64,000 nucleotides of DNA. Origin: Mesorhizobium sp. SOD10 (lineage in GTDB: Bacteria > Pseudomonadota > Alphaproteobacteria > Rhizobiales > Rhizobiaceae). Below, one piece after another: positions 45,566 through 53,888 of the stretch. Each line of letters starts with the position of its first letter. The stretch's first letter is position 1. Under the pieces are notes generated by a model that was not told where the DNA came from, made no database searches, and saw only the letters and a list, made by a program, of their open reading frames with translations. The DNA is taken from NCBI GenBank assembly GCA_000824805.1, contig CCNA01000001.1:186001-250000 (forward strand). The letters run 5' to 3'. The translations under genes and the position numbers were made by a program.

Positions 45566-46357
45566 ATGGACACGCAGAAACTCCTCGGCGAGGTCGCCAG
45601 CCAGCTGCTCTCGGGCGCGATCAAGGTGGTCGACCTGACGGCGCCACTCGGGCCTAACACGCCGCTGATCAAGCTGCCGCCGGAGCTTGCCGTCGACACG
45701 CCGAAGGTCGAGATCCACGAGATCTCCAAATACGACAAGAACGGTCCATGGTGGGCCTGGAACTGGCTGAAGCTCGGCGAGCATTCGGGCACGCATTTCG
45801 ATGCGCCGCAGCACTGGATCACCGGCAAGGACTATCCGGACGGCGCCACCGACACCATTCCGGCGCAGAATTTCATCGGCCCGGTCAACGTCATCGATTG
45901 CTCCAAGGAGGCCGCTGCCGACCACGACTTCCTGCTCACCGTCGATCACATCAAGGCTTGGGAAGCCAATCATGGCGCCATCAATCCCGGCGAGTGGGTG
46001 GTGATGCGCACCGACTGGTACAAGCGCAACGGCTCGGAAGCGGAGTTCCTCAACGCCAACGAGACCGGTCCGCACACGCCCGGCCCGACGGCGGAGGCCA
46101 TCCAGTTCCTGATCAGTAAGGACATCAAGGGGTGGGGCTCGGAGACGATCGGAACCGATGCCGGCAAGGCCGGCGGCATGGAGCCGCCATTCCCGGCGCA
46201 CACGCTGATGCACAAGGCCAACCGCTATGGGCTGGCCAGCCTCTGCAATCTCGACCAGCTGCCGCCGAAGGGCGCGATCCTGATCGCCGCGCCGCTTAAG
46301 ATAGAGCACGGCACCGGCAGCCCAATCCGCGCGCTGGCGCTGGTACCGCGAGGTTAA
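45566..46357 (+). CDS. Cyclase-family metal hydrolase, isatin-hydrolase-like
   Basis: A 263-residue member of the cyclase/kynurenine-formamidase fold. The metal motif is GEHSGTHFDAPQHW near residue 71, with later conserved GTDAGKAGGMEPPFPAHTLMHKANRYGLASLCNLDQLPP. Its length and these strings agree, as I remember it, with manganese-dependent isatin hydrolase from Labrenzia rather than the shorter KynB formamidase. The fourth motif position is His after Gln (PQHW), as in that enzyme. Start ATG 45566 follows GGAGGG. It leads the rightward operon with a 2-oxoacid oxidoreductase, which could use the isatinate product. Confidence 0.82.
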   Translation: MDTQKLLGEVASQLLSGAIKVVDLTAPLGPNTPLIKLPPELAVDTPKVEIHEISKYDKNGPWWAWNWLKLGEHSGTHFDAPQHWITGKDYPDGATDTIPAQNFIGPVNVIDCSKEAAADHDFLLTVDHIKAWEANHGAINPGEWVVMRTDWYKRNGSEAEFLNANETGPHTPGPTAEAIQFLISKDIKGWGSETIGTDAGKAGGMEPPFPAHTLMHKANRYGLASLCNLDQLPPKGAILIAAPLKIEHGTGSPIRALALVPRG

Positions 46358-46375
46358 AAAGTCAGGGCCACGACG

Positions 46376-47947
46376 ATGAGCGACGTCGATCACATCATCG
46401 TCGGCAGCGGCATCAACGCCCTGGTTTGCGCTGCGATGCTTGGCACCAAGGGTGCCAGGGTACTCGTGCTCGAGCGCAACGACCGCATCGGCGGCTGCAT
46501 GCGCACCGAGGAGGCGACAGTGCCCGGCTTCGTCCATGACGTGATGGCGACGACGTTTGTGCTGTTCATCACCTCACCGGCTTTTGCCGCGCTCGGCAAG
46601 GACCTGGCGCGCCACGGGCTGGAGTTCTGCCACACCGGGACGCCCACCGGTGTGCTTCGGCCGGACGGCAGCCACGCCGTGCTCAGCACGGACCGCGCCG
46701 CCAACATCGCGGCGCTGAACCGGATCGCCTCCGGCGACGGCGACCGCCATGGCGGCGATGTGGGCGGCATCGAGCGCAATGCCGGGCTTCTGTTCGGCCT
46801 GCTCGGCGGCGCGCTCTGGTCTTATCCGACCACCAAGCTCATCGCCGGCGAGGCCTGGCGGCGCGGCCCGCGCCACCTCGCAGCCTTCATGGGCGAGGCG
46901 CTGGTGCCCGCGCGCGGCTGGCTGGAGACGACTTACAGTTCCGATCTCATCCGCGCGCTCTGGGCGCCGTGGGTGCTGCATGCCGGGCTCGGCCCGGAAG
47001 ACGCGTTTTCCGGCCAGATCGCCAGGGTCATCGCTTTCGCGCTGGAGGCTGCCGGCGCACCGGTCGTCAAGGGCGGCGCAAGGAACCTGCTCGCCGCCTT
47101 CGAGGCGCTGATCAAGGAACGCGGCGGCGAAATCCGCGTCAATGCCGACGTCGACTCGATCATCCAGAGCGGCGGCCGCGCCTCCGGCGTGCGGCTCGCC
47201 TCCGGCGAAACGGTGAGCGCCGCGAAAGGCGTCATCTGCTCGGTCACGCCGACACAACTTTACGGTCGCCTGCTCGGCGACGCGGCTCCAAAACGCGACG
47301 TCGAAGCGACGCGCGTCTATCGCTACGGCAAGGGAAACTTCCAGATTCATTACGCGCTCGACAAGCCGCCGGCCTGGCGCGGCGAGGGCCTCGACAAGGT
47401 GGCGCTGCTGCACCTGACGCCGGGGCTCGACGGCGTCTCGAAAGCCTGCAACGAGGCGGTGCGCGGCCTGCTGCCGGAAGTGCCGACCATCTGCGTCGGC
47501 CAGCCGCATGCGCTCGACCCGTCGCGCTGCCCCGACGGCAAGGCGATCCTCTGGCTGCAACTTCCCGAGGCGCCGCGCCATATCAGGGGTGATGCCGCCG
47601 GCAAGCTCGAAGCGCCCGCCGACGGCCGCTGGACCGAGGCGCTGCGCGAGGCCTATGCCGACCGCGTCGAGGCGATCCTCGCCAACCACATCGACGGTTT
47701 TCGCGAGAGCGTGATTGCACGCCGCGCCTATTCGCCGGCCGATCTCGAGGCAATGAACATCAACCTGGTCGGCGGCGATCCCTATGGCGGCTCGTCCACC
47801 ATCGACCAATCCTTCCTGTGGCGGCCATTCAAAGCAAGCCGAAACCACGAGACTGGCATCAAAGGCCTCTATCACATTGGCGCCTCCACCCATCCGGGCG
47901 CGGGCCTTGGCGGCGGCTCGGGCTTCCTGCTGGCGGGGAGGCTCTGA
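46376..47947 (+). CDS. FAD-dependent oxidoreductase of the phytoene-desaturase-like family (copy B)
   Basis: A 523-residue flavoprotein with IIVGSGINALVCAAMLGTKG and ERNDRIGGCMRTEE at the N-terminus, and IGASTHPGAGLGGGSGFLLAG at the C-terminus. It is paralogous to copy A over its length (shared VVDPSRAPQSK/ALDPSRCPDGK and NPNLVGGD/NINLVGGD regions). It follows the cyclase after 18 bases and overlaps the MarR start by one base. The pair may form a heteromeric enzyme or act on successive intermediates. Confidence 0.87.
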   Translation: MSDVDHIIVGSGINALVCAAMLGTKGARVLVLERNDRIGGCMRTEEATVPGFVHDVMATTFVLFITSPAFAALGKDLARHGLEFCHTGTPTGVLRPDGSHAVLSTDRAANIAALNRIASGDGDRHGGDVGGIERNAGLLFGLLGGALWSYPTTKLIAGEAWRRGPRHLAAFMGEALVPARGWLETTYSSDLIRALWAPWVLHAGLGPEDAFSGQIARVIAFALEAAGAPVVKGGARNLLAAFEALIKERGGEIRVNADVDSIIQSGGRASGVRLASGETVSAAKGVICSVTPTQLYGRLLGDAAPKRDVEATRVYRYGKGNFQIHYALDKPPAWRGEGLDKVALLHLTPGLDGVSKACNEAVRGLLPEVPTICVGQPHALDPSRCPDGKAILWLQLPEAPRHIRGDAAGKLEAPADGRWTEALREAYADRVEAILANHIDGFRESVIARRAYSPADLEAMNINLVGGDPYGGSSTIDQSFLWRPFKASRNHETGIKGLYHIGASTHPGAGLGGGSGFLLAGRL

Positions 47948-48429
47948 TGGAACAGAAGCTTCCCGAAAAACGCCAGCGCATCTCGACACTCGGCCAGATC
48001 GGCCTGCAGCAATTCGCGCCCTATCTGATGAACCGCATCATGGGCCGCTACAACGCCACTTTGCGCGAGGATTTCCGCAAGCAGGGCCTGACCATTCCGC
48101 AGGTGCGGACGCTCGCCGTGCTCTCGGTCACCGATGGCGTCACCGTCAACGACCTCTCTGTCTATACGGTGATCGAGCAGTCGACCTTGAGCCGCACGCT
48201 CGATACGCTGGAAGGCCAGGGCCTGGTGCGGCGCGAGCAGGGCGTCACCGACAGCCGCTTCCGCCATGTGTTCCTGACGGATGATGGCCGCGCGCTGTTC
48301 ACCCGCGCCTGGCCTGCCATGCACGACGCCTTCGAGGCGATGTTCGACGGTGTCGACGATGCCGAATATGCCGCGCTGATCGCGATCCTGCAGAAGATGC
48401 TGAAGAACATCCGCAAGCATGACATTTGA
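47947..48429 (+). CDS. MarR family regulator of the rightward catabolic operon
   Basis: A 160-residue MarR protein; the recognition part is VNDLSVYTVIEQSTLSRTLDTLEGQGLVRREQGVTDSRFRHVFLTDDG. The start ATG 47947 shares one base with the preceding stop (TGATG). It is the second MarR gene of the divergent locus, so each arm encodes its own regulator. Confidence 0.92.
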   Translation: MEQKLPEKRQRISTLGQIGLQQFAPYLMNRIMGRYNATLREDFRKQGLTIPQVRTLAVLSVTDGVTVNDLSVYTVIEQSTLSRTLDTLEGQGLVRREQGVTDSRFRHVFLTDDGRALFTRAWPAMHDAFEAMFDGVDDAEYAALIAILQKMLKNIRKHDI

Positions 48430-48475
48430 GTTTGACCTACGCGCCGCCCGATAGCGGCAACGGAAGGAGGCAGAG

Positions 48476-50629
48476 ATGGCCGAACGGTCTTTTGCCAAGG
48501 AAGTCGAAAAGCTGAGGCTCGGCGCCGGCGAGGAATTTTCCGGCGAGGGCATCCTCGCCATCACCAAGGCGCTCTTGCAATGCGGCGTCGGCTATGTCGG
48601 CGGCTACCAGGGCGCGCCGATCAGCCATCTGATGGATGTGCTGGCCGATGCGCAGGACATTCTGGGCGAGCTCGGCGTGCATTTCGAGGCGAGCGCCTCG
48701 GAAGCGACCGCCACGGCCATGCTCGCCGCCTCCGTGCATTATCCGATCCGGGGCGCCGCCACGTTCAAGTCGACGGTCGGCACCAATGTCGCCTCCGACG
48801 CGCTCGCAAATCTGGCGTCGGGCGGCGTCACCGGCGGCGCGCTGATCATCGTCGGCGAGGATTATGGCGAAGGCTCTTCCATCATGCAGGAGCGCAGCCA
48901 TGCCTTTGCCATGAAGAGCCAGGTGTGGCTGCTCGACCCGCGCCCGAACCTGCCCTCGATCGTCAAGGCGGTCGAGGATGGCTTCGAGCTGTCCGAGGCC
49001 TCCAACACACCCGTGATGCTGCAGGTGCGCATCCGCTGCTGCCACGTCCATGGCCATTTCACTGCCAAGGACAACAAGCGCCCGCCAATGTCGGTCGCCG
49101 ACGCGCTCTCGGCGCCGCGCCGCGACACCGGCCGCATCGTGCTGCCGCCCGCCTCCTTCCTGCACGAGAAGGAGAAGGTCGCCAAGCGCTGGCCGGCCGC
49201 GGTGGAGTTCATCAAGAGCCGCAAGATCAACGAGATCTTCGGGTCGGACCATGGCTTGGTAGGCATCGTCATGCAGGGCGGCATGTACAATTCCGTCATC
49301 CGCGCGCTGCAGCGGCTCGGCCTTGCCGACACCTATGGCGACACCGATGTGCCGCTTTATGTGCTCAACGCCGTCTATCCGCTGGTCGACGACGAGTTCC
49401 TCGCCTTCTGCGAAGGCAAGCAGGCGGTGCTGGTGGTCGAGGAAGGCCAGCCTAACTACATCGAGCAGGCCTTCGCCGCGATGCTGCACAAGGCCGGCCG
49501 CGACACCAAGCTGGTCGGCAAGGAGCATCTGCCGATGGCCGGCGAATATACCGGCCAGGTGATGCTCGACGGCATCGGCTCCTTCCTGCGCGCCAATGCC
49601 CCGCATCTGCTGCCTGGCGAGGTGCGCGCGCCCAACAAGCTGGGCGAGGGCGTCGACACGGCCGATCTGATCAATGTCGTTCCTGGTCGCCCGCCGGGCT
49701 TCTGCGTCGGCTGTCCCGAGCGGCCGATCTTCGCCGCGACGAAGCTGGTCGAGCAGGAACTCGGCAAGCACCACATCGCCTCGGATATCGGCTGCCATCT
49801 GTTCTCGATCATGCCGCCCTTCGAGCTCGGCGCCACCACCATGGGCTATGGGCTTGGGCCGGCTTCTGCCTCGGCTTTCAATTCGCCGGAAGCGAAACGC
49901 CGCTCGATCTCCTTCGTCGGCGACGGCGGCTTCTGGCACAACGGCCTGACCTCCTCGATCGGCAATGCCGTCTTCAACAAGAATGATGGCGTCATCGTCA
50001 TCGTCGATAATTTCTACTCGGCCGCCACCGGCGGGCAGGACATCCTGTCCTCGCGCGCCAACAACAGAACGAAGTCCACAAAACATCCGATCGATGAAGC
50101 GGTGAAGGGCATGGGCGTCAAATGGCTGCGCCACATCGACCGCACCTATGATGTCGGCAAGATGCGGGCGGCCCTGCGCGACGCGCTGACCACCGAGGAG
50201 AAGGGTCCGAAGGTCATCGTCGCCTCTTCCGAATGCATGCTGAACCGGCAGCGCCGCGAGAAGCCGCTGGTCGACAAGGCGATCAAGGGCGGCGAGCGGG
50301 TGGTGAAGCCGAAATTCGGCGTCGACGAGGACGTCTGCACCGGCGACCACGCCTGCATGCGGCTCTCCGGCTGCCCGTCGCTGTCGGTGAAGACGCTCGA
50401 CGATCCGCTGCGCGACGATCCGGTGGCCTCGATCGACCAGAATTGCGTCGGCTGCGGCAATTGCGGAGAGGTGGCGGATGCGGCCGTGCTCTGCCCCTCC
50501 TTCTACCGCGCCGATGTCGTCCACAATCCGAGCCGCTGGGACCGTTTCCTCGAAGGCGCGCGCCGCGCCGTGATTGGTGTTCTGCAGCGCCGCCGCGAGA
50601 GCCGCCGTTTGATATTCGCCGATGCTTGA
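48476..50629 (+). CDS. iorA: 2-Oxoacid (indolepyruvate-type) ferredoxin oxidoreductase, alpha/beta subunit
   Basis: A 717-residue IorA-type subunit. The N-terminal pyrimidine-binding domain begins VGGYQGAPISHLMDVL; the thiamine-diphosphate domain has SIGNAVFNKND with GDGGFWHNGL near residue 485. The C-terminus is a ferredoxin-like domain with CTGDHACMRLSGCPS and CVGCGNCGEVADAAVLCPS. It oxidatively decarboxylates an aryl-2-oxoacid to an acyl-CoA. AAGGAGG precedes the ATG. Together with IorB it is the obvious candidate to turn isatinate (2-aminophenylglyoxylate) into 2-aminobenzoyl-CoA; classical indolepyruvate remains an alternative. Confidence 0.9.
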   Translation: MAERSFAKEVEKLRLGAGEEFSGEGILAITKALLQCGVGYVGGYQGAPISHLMDVLADAQDILGELGVHFEASASEATATAMLAASVHYPIRGAATFKSTVGTNVASDALANLASGGVTGGALIIVGEDYGEGSSIMQERSHAFAMKSQVWLLDPRPNLPSIVKAVEDGFELSEASNTPVMLQVRIRCCHVHGHFTAKDNKRPPMSVADALSAPRRDTGRIVLPPASFLHEKEKVAKRWPAAVEFIKSRKINEIFGSDHGLVGIVMQGGMYNSVIRALQRLGLADTYGDTDVPLYVLNAVYPLVDDEFLAFCEGKQAVLVVEEGQPNYIEQAFAAMLHKAGRDTKLVGKEHLPMAGEYTGQVMLDGIGSFLRANAPHLLPGEVRAPNKLGEGVDTADLINVVPGRPPGFCVGCPERPIFAATKLVEQELGKHHIASDIGCHLFSIMPPFELGATTMGYGLGPASASAFNSPEAKRRSISFVGDGGFWHNGLTSSIGNAVFNKNDGVIVIVDNFYSAATGGQDILSSRANNRTKSTKHPIDEAVKGMGVKWLRHIDRTYDVGKMRAALRDALTTEEKGPKVIVASSECMLNRQRREKPLVDKAIKGGERVVKPKFGVDEDVCTGDHACMRLSGCPSLSVKTLDDPLRDDPVASIDQNCVGCGNCGEVADAAVLCPSFYRADVVHNPSRWDRFLEGARRAVIGVLQRRRESRRLIFADA

Positions 50630-52205
50630 TCAGGCTTCTCCCCTGCGCCCGAAATCGGGCGCCCATGACGACGAGCAGGTGATAAAACTCGCCGTGCTCG
50701 CGGTCGGCGGCCAGGGCGGCGGCGTGCTTGCCGACTGGATCACCGACGTCGCTGAGCGCAACGGCTACATCGCCCAGTCGACCTCGGTGGCCGGCGTCGC
50801 GCAGCGCACCGGCGCCACGATCTATTACGTCGAGATGGCCCGCGACACCGGCCGGCTGCCGGTCTTTGCGCTGTCGCCCTCGCAGGGCGACGTCGACATC
50901 CTGATCGCGGCCGAATTGATGGAAGCCGGCCGCGCCATCATCCGCGGCTTCGTCACGCCCGAGCGCACGACGCTGATCACCTCCTCGCACCGCATCGCCG
51001 CCGTCTCGGAGAAGATCGAGCCGGGCGACGGCCGCGCCTCGTCCGAAAAGGTGCATGCGACGGCGCAGGCGGCGGCCAAACGCTTCATCGCCTTCGACAT
51101 GGAAAAGATCGCCGCCGACAACGGCACCATGATCTCGGCCAGCCTGCTCGGCGCGCTGGCCGGCTCCGACGCGCTGCCCTTCACCCGCGAAAGCTATGAG
51201 CAGGCGATCGGCGCCGGCGGCCGTGGCGTTGGGCCAAGCCTCGCCGCCTTCGGCGCGGCTTACGATCGCGCGCGCGGCATCGCGGCAGCGCCGGCGGGCG
51301 ACAAGGCGGCGAAACCGGCCGCATCCGAAGCCCGTGCAACGGCAAAGGTCAGCGGACCGGAAACCCTGCTTAAGGGCTGGCAGGAGCTTGCCGCCCGCGT
51401 CGCTTCGCTCCCGAAGCCCGTGCGCGACATGGCCGAGCGCGGCCTGAAGAAGGTCGTCGACTATCAGGACATCGCCTATGGCGGCGAATATCTCGACCGG
51501 CTGGGCAGAGCGGTGGCGCTCGACAATGCGGAGCGCGGCTACGCGCTTTCGATCGCGGCGGCAAAGCATCTCGCCAACGCCATGTGCTACGACGACATGA
51601 TCCGCGTCGCCGACCTGAAGACGCGTTCGACCCGCGACAAGCGGGTGCGCAAGGAGGTCGGTGTCAAGCAAGGTTCGGTCCTGCAGGTCACCGAATATTT
51701 CCATCCGCGCATCGAGGAGTTCTGCGGCACGCTTCCTGCTGGGCTCGGCAGCTACATCGAGAACCGCCCAAAACTCGCCGCCTTCCTCGACCGCCGCATC
51801 AACCGCGGCCGCCATATACGCACCGACAGTTTCACCGGTTTCGCCATGCTATGGTTCATCGGCGGCCTGCGCCGCTGGCGCCGCCGCCTGCTGCGCCACA
51901 AGGTCGAGCTCGAGCATCTGGAGCGCTGGTACGAACTGGCGCTCAGCCACGCTCGCCAAGAATACGCTTTGGCCACCGAAATCCTGAACTGCCGCCGTCT
52001 GATTAAGGGCTACAGCGACACTCATGCCCGCGCCCAGTCGAAATTCGACCGCGTGCTCTCGGCGCTGCCGATGCTCAAGGGCCGCGAGGACGCTGCCGAT
52101 TGGATCCGCCGCCTGCGCGAGGCGGCGCTGAAGGACGAAAAAGGCGACATGCTGGACGGCGCGCTGAAGACGGTTGCGACGCTCAATGAAGGCGCTGCTC
52201 GCTAA
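50622..52205 (+). CDS. iorB: 2-Oxoacid (indolepyruvate-type) ferredoxin oxidoreductase, gamma subunit with C-terminal DUF6537-like domain
   Basis: A 527-residue protein. Residues 20-210 are the gamma (POR-type) domain, recognised by LAVLAVGGQGGGVLADWI and TSVAGVAQRTGATIYYVEM. After an Ala-rich linker (about 222-240) a second helical domain of about 280 residues follows (YQDIAYGGEYLDRLGRAV, RDKRVRKEVGVKQGSVLQVTEYFHP), which I recall as DUF6537. That domain is common in aerobic bacterial homologues and may adapt the enzyme to oxygen. The start overlaps the IorA stop by eight bases. Confidence 0.88.
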   Translation: MLDQASPLRPKSGAHDDEQVIKLAVLAVGGQGGGVLADWITDVAERNGYIAQSTSVAGVAQRTGATIYYVEMARDTGRLPVFALSPSQGDVDILIAAELMEAGRAIIRGFVTPERTTLITSSHRIAAVSEKIEPGDGRASSEKVHATAQAAAKRFIAFDMEKIAADNGTMISASLLGALAGSDALPFTRESYEQAIGAGGRGVGPSLAAFGAAYDRARGIAAAPAGDKAAKPAASEARATAKVSGPETLLKGWQELAARVASLPKPVRDMAERGLKKVVDYQDIAYGGEYLDRLGRAVALDNAERGYALSIAAAKHLANAMCYDDMIRVADLKTRSTRDKRVRKEVGVKQGSVLQVTEYFHPRIEEFCGTLPAGLGSYIENRPKLAAFLDRRINRGRHIRTDSFTGFAMLWFIGGLRRWRRRLLRHKVELEHLERWYELALSHARQEYALATEILNCRRLIKGYSDTHARAQSKFDRVLSALPMLKGREDAADWIRRLREAALKDEKGDMLDGALKTVATLNEGAAR

Positions 52206-52247
52206 CGAAGATGTGATCCGCACCGCTCCGACGGACTTCCGCCCTGT

Positions 52248-52264
52248 CCTCCGTTTCACGGAGG
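52248..52264 (+). other. Short hairpin after iorB
   Basis: CCTCCGT-TTC-ACGGAGG is a perfect 7-bp hairpin between iorB and the small exported-protein gene. It has no T-run and could be a processing or weak termination signal. Confidence 0.35.
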
Positions 52265-52291
52265 TAGGGATGAATCACGGAGACGAACCTT

Positions 52292-52564
52292 ATGCTCACC
52301 AAGTATTTTCTGCCCGTCGCTTTGGCCGCCGGCACCTTGATGCTGTCCAGCGCCGGCTCGCAGGCTATGCCGCTTGTCAAGCCGAGCGCCGCGCCGCTGC
52401 CGATCGAGAGCGTCGGCTGGCGCTGCGGCCGCGGTTGGCACATGAACCGCTGGGGCAGATGCGTGCCGAACGGCCGGGTGATCATCCGCCCGATGCATGT
52501 GCGCCACTGGCATCCCGGTTTCTGGCATCACGGCCGCTGGCACCCAGGCTATTGGACCTGGTGA
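52292..52564 (+). CDS. GCG_CRPN-type small exported protein (copy 1)
   Basis: A 90-residue protein with signal peptide MLTKYFLPVALAAGTLMLSSAGSQA and a mature part that contains WRCGRGWHMNRWGRCVPNGR, the GCG...CRPN-type motif with two cysteines. It ends in a His/Trp-rich tail (HWHPGFWHHGRWHPGYW) that could bind metal. GGAGA precedes the ATG. It is similar in plan to the protein at 55451-55738. Function unknown. Confidence 0.85.
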   Translation: MLTKYFLPVALAAGTLMLSSAGSQAMPLVKPSAAPLPIESVGWRCGRGWHMNRWGRCVPNGRVIIRPMHVRHWHPGFWHHGRWHPGYWTW

Positions 52565-52584
52565 TCGCTCTCGGATCGCCGTCG

Positions 52585-52616
52585 ACGCCCGCGCTGGCAA
52601 CGGCGCGGGCGTTTTC
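52585..52616 (+). terminator. Intrinsic terminator between convergent genes
   Basis: ACGCCCGCGC-N8-GCGCGGGCGT followed by TTTCGTT makes a 10-bp GC-rich stem with a short T-run, 20 bases after the small exported-protein stop. Confidence 0.75.
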
Positions 52617-52618
52617 GT

Positions 52619-53854
52619 TCACGCCACCAGATCCCGCATCGGTTTCACCGTCGCCGACTCCGGAAACACCTTGTCGCCGAGCACCGCAGCGGAAAGCCCG
52701 AACTGATCCGCCAACAGCCCTTTCAGCACTGCGCGCACGTCGCTGGTCGGCGCGAGGTCGCGGCCTTCATAGAGCTGCGCAGCCTTCAGTCCCGGCCAGT
52801 TGGCGATGACGCGGCCGCCCTTGATCGCGCCGCCGGCCAAAAGCACCACCGTGCCGGTGCCGTGGTCGGTGCCGACGGTGCCGTTGATGCGTGCCGTGCG
52901 GCCGAACTCGGTGATCGCGACGACCGCCGTGTCCTGCCAGCGTTCGCCGAGCCCCTTCTCGAATTCCTCGAAGGCGCCGTCGAGTCCGCCGAGCAGATTG
53001 GCGAGCCGGCCGGTGGCGCCGCCTTCGTTGACATGCGTATCCCATCCGTCGAAGGCTAAAGCCGCGATGCGCGGCCCGTCATCGGCCGCCATCAGCCGCG
53101 CCGCGCCCTGTGCCGACTGCCGCATGCCTGCGGCATTGTCGAGGCCGCCTTTCGGCTTCATCGTCATGCCGTCGAGCTGATCGCCCATCGCCATCCGGTC
53201 GGCGTCGAGCCCTTTTTGAAGTGCTGCCGCCAGCACCGGGTCTCGGTGATTGTAGAGATCGAGCACGCGTTCCGCCAAGGCGTCGCCGGGCGCCGGCAAC
53301 GCCTGCGGCGCCCAGCCGAGCACGGGGGCGGCGCCGCGGATCACCAGCGGCGTCGAAGGCCCGACCGCCAGCCCGCCGAGCTTCGCGACGCGCTCGCCCG
53401 CCGGCAGGCTGGCCAACGCCCGGTTGAGCCAGCCCGTGGTGGCATTGCCGGGGCCGGGCAGGCCGCTTTCCAGCACGTCCTGGCCGTCGAAATGCGAGCG
53501 GTCGCGATAGCCGGTCGCCGCCGCATGCACCACCGCAGCCTGGCCCGCCTTGAACAGGCGCGCAAACACCGGCATTGTGGGGTTGACGGCGAAGAAACCG
53601 TCAAGCGGCAATGCCGGGTTGGCGCCTGAGAGCGAAAGCGCGATGTCGCCATGCAGGCCGGCATAGTCGGGATCGCCCACCGGCCCGACCGTCGACAGCC
53701 CGTCCAGCGCGCCGCGCAGCACGATGACGATCAGGCGCGGGTCGCGCTTGTCGGCGGCGCGCGCGAAGCGCGGCAGATAGGCCCAGGCAAACAGCGCGCC
53801 GCCACTCATCAGCACCGCGCGACGGGACAGGCTGGGGGTTTCGCAAAGGCTCAT
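52619..53854 (-). CDS. DUF1501 protein, Tat-exported
   Basis: A 411-residue protein of the DUF1501 (sulfatase/alkaline-phosphatase-like) family. A twin-arginine signal (LSRRAVLMSGGALFAWAYL) comes first; then LIVIVLRGALDGLS and the conserved AITEFGRTARINGTVGTDHGTGTVVLLAGGAIKGG near residue 310. It normally pairs with DUF1800, as here. I choose ATG 53854 because GGAG lies six bases upstream; ATGs at 53866 and 53860 are in frame. The biochemical role is unknown; a periplasmic or surface function is likely. Confidence 0.9.
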   Translation of the reverse strand: MSLCETPSLSRRAVLMSGGALFAWAYLPRFARAADKRDPRLIVIVLRGALDGLSTVGPVGDPDYAGLHGDIALSLSGANPALPLDGFFAVNPTMPVFARLFKAGQAAVVHAAATGYRDRSHFDGQDVLESGLPGPGNATTGWLNRALASLPAGERVAKLGGLAVGPSTPLVIRGAAPVLGWAPQALPAPGDALAERVLDLYNHRDPVLAAALQKGLDADRMAMGDQLDGMTMKPKGGLDNAAGMRQSAQGAARLMAADDGPRIAALAFDGWDTHVNEGGATGRLANLLGGLDGAFEEFEKGLGERWQDTAVVAITEFGRTARINGTVGTDHGTGTVVLLAGGAIKGGRVIANWPGLKAAQLYEGRDLAPTSDVRAVLKGLLADQFGLSAAVLGDKVFPESATVKPMRDLVA

Positions 53855-53888
53855 GGCCATCTCCATAGCTAGCTCACCGGCGCCGGAA

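Noticed and set aside
45566..46357. Kynurenine formamidase (KynB)
   Set aside because: The protein is about 50 residues longer than KynB and no tryptophan dioxygenase or typical kynureninase is in the same operon; the isatin-hydrolase branch fits better, though activity is untested.
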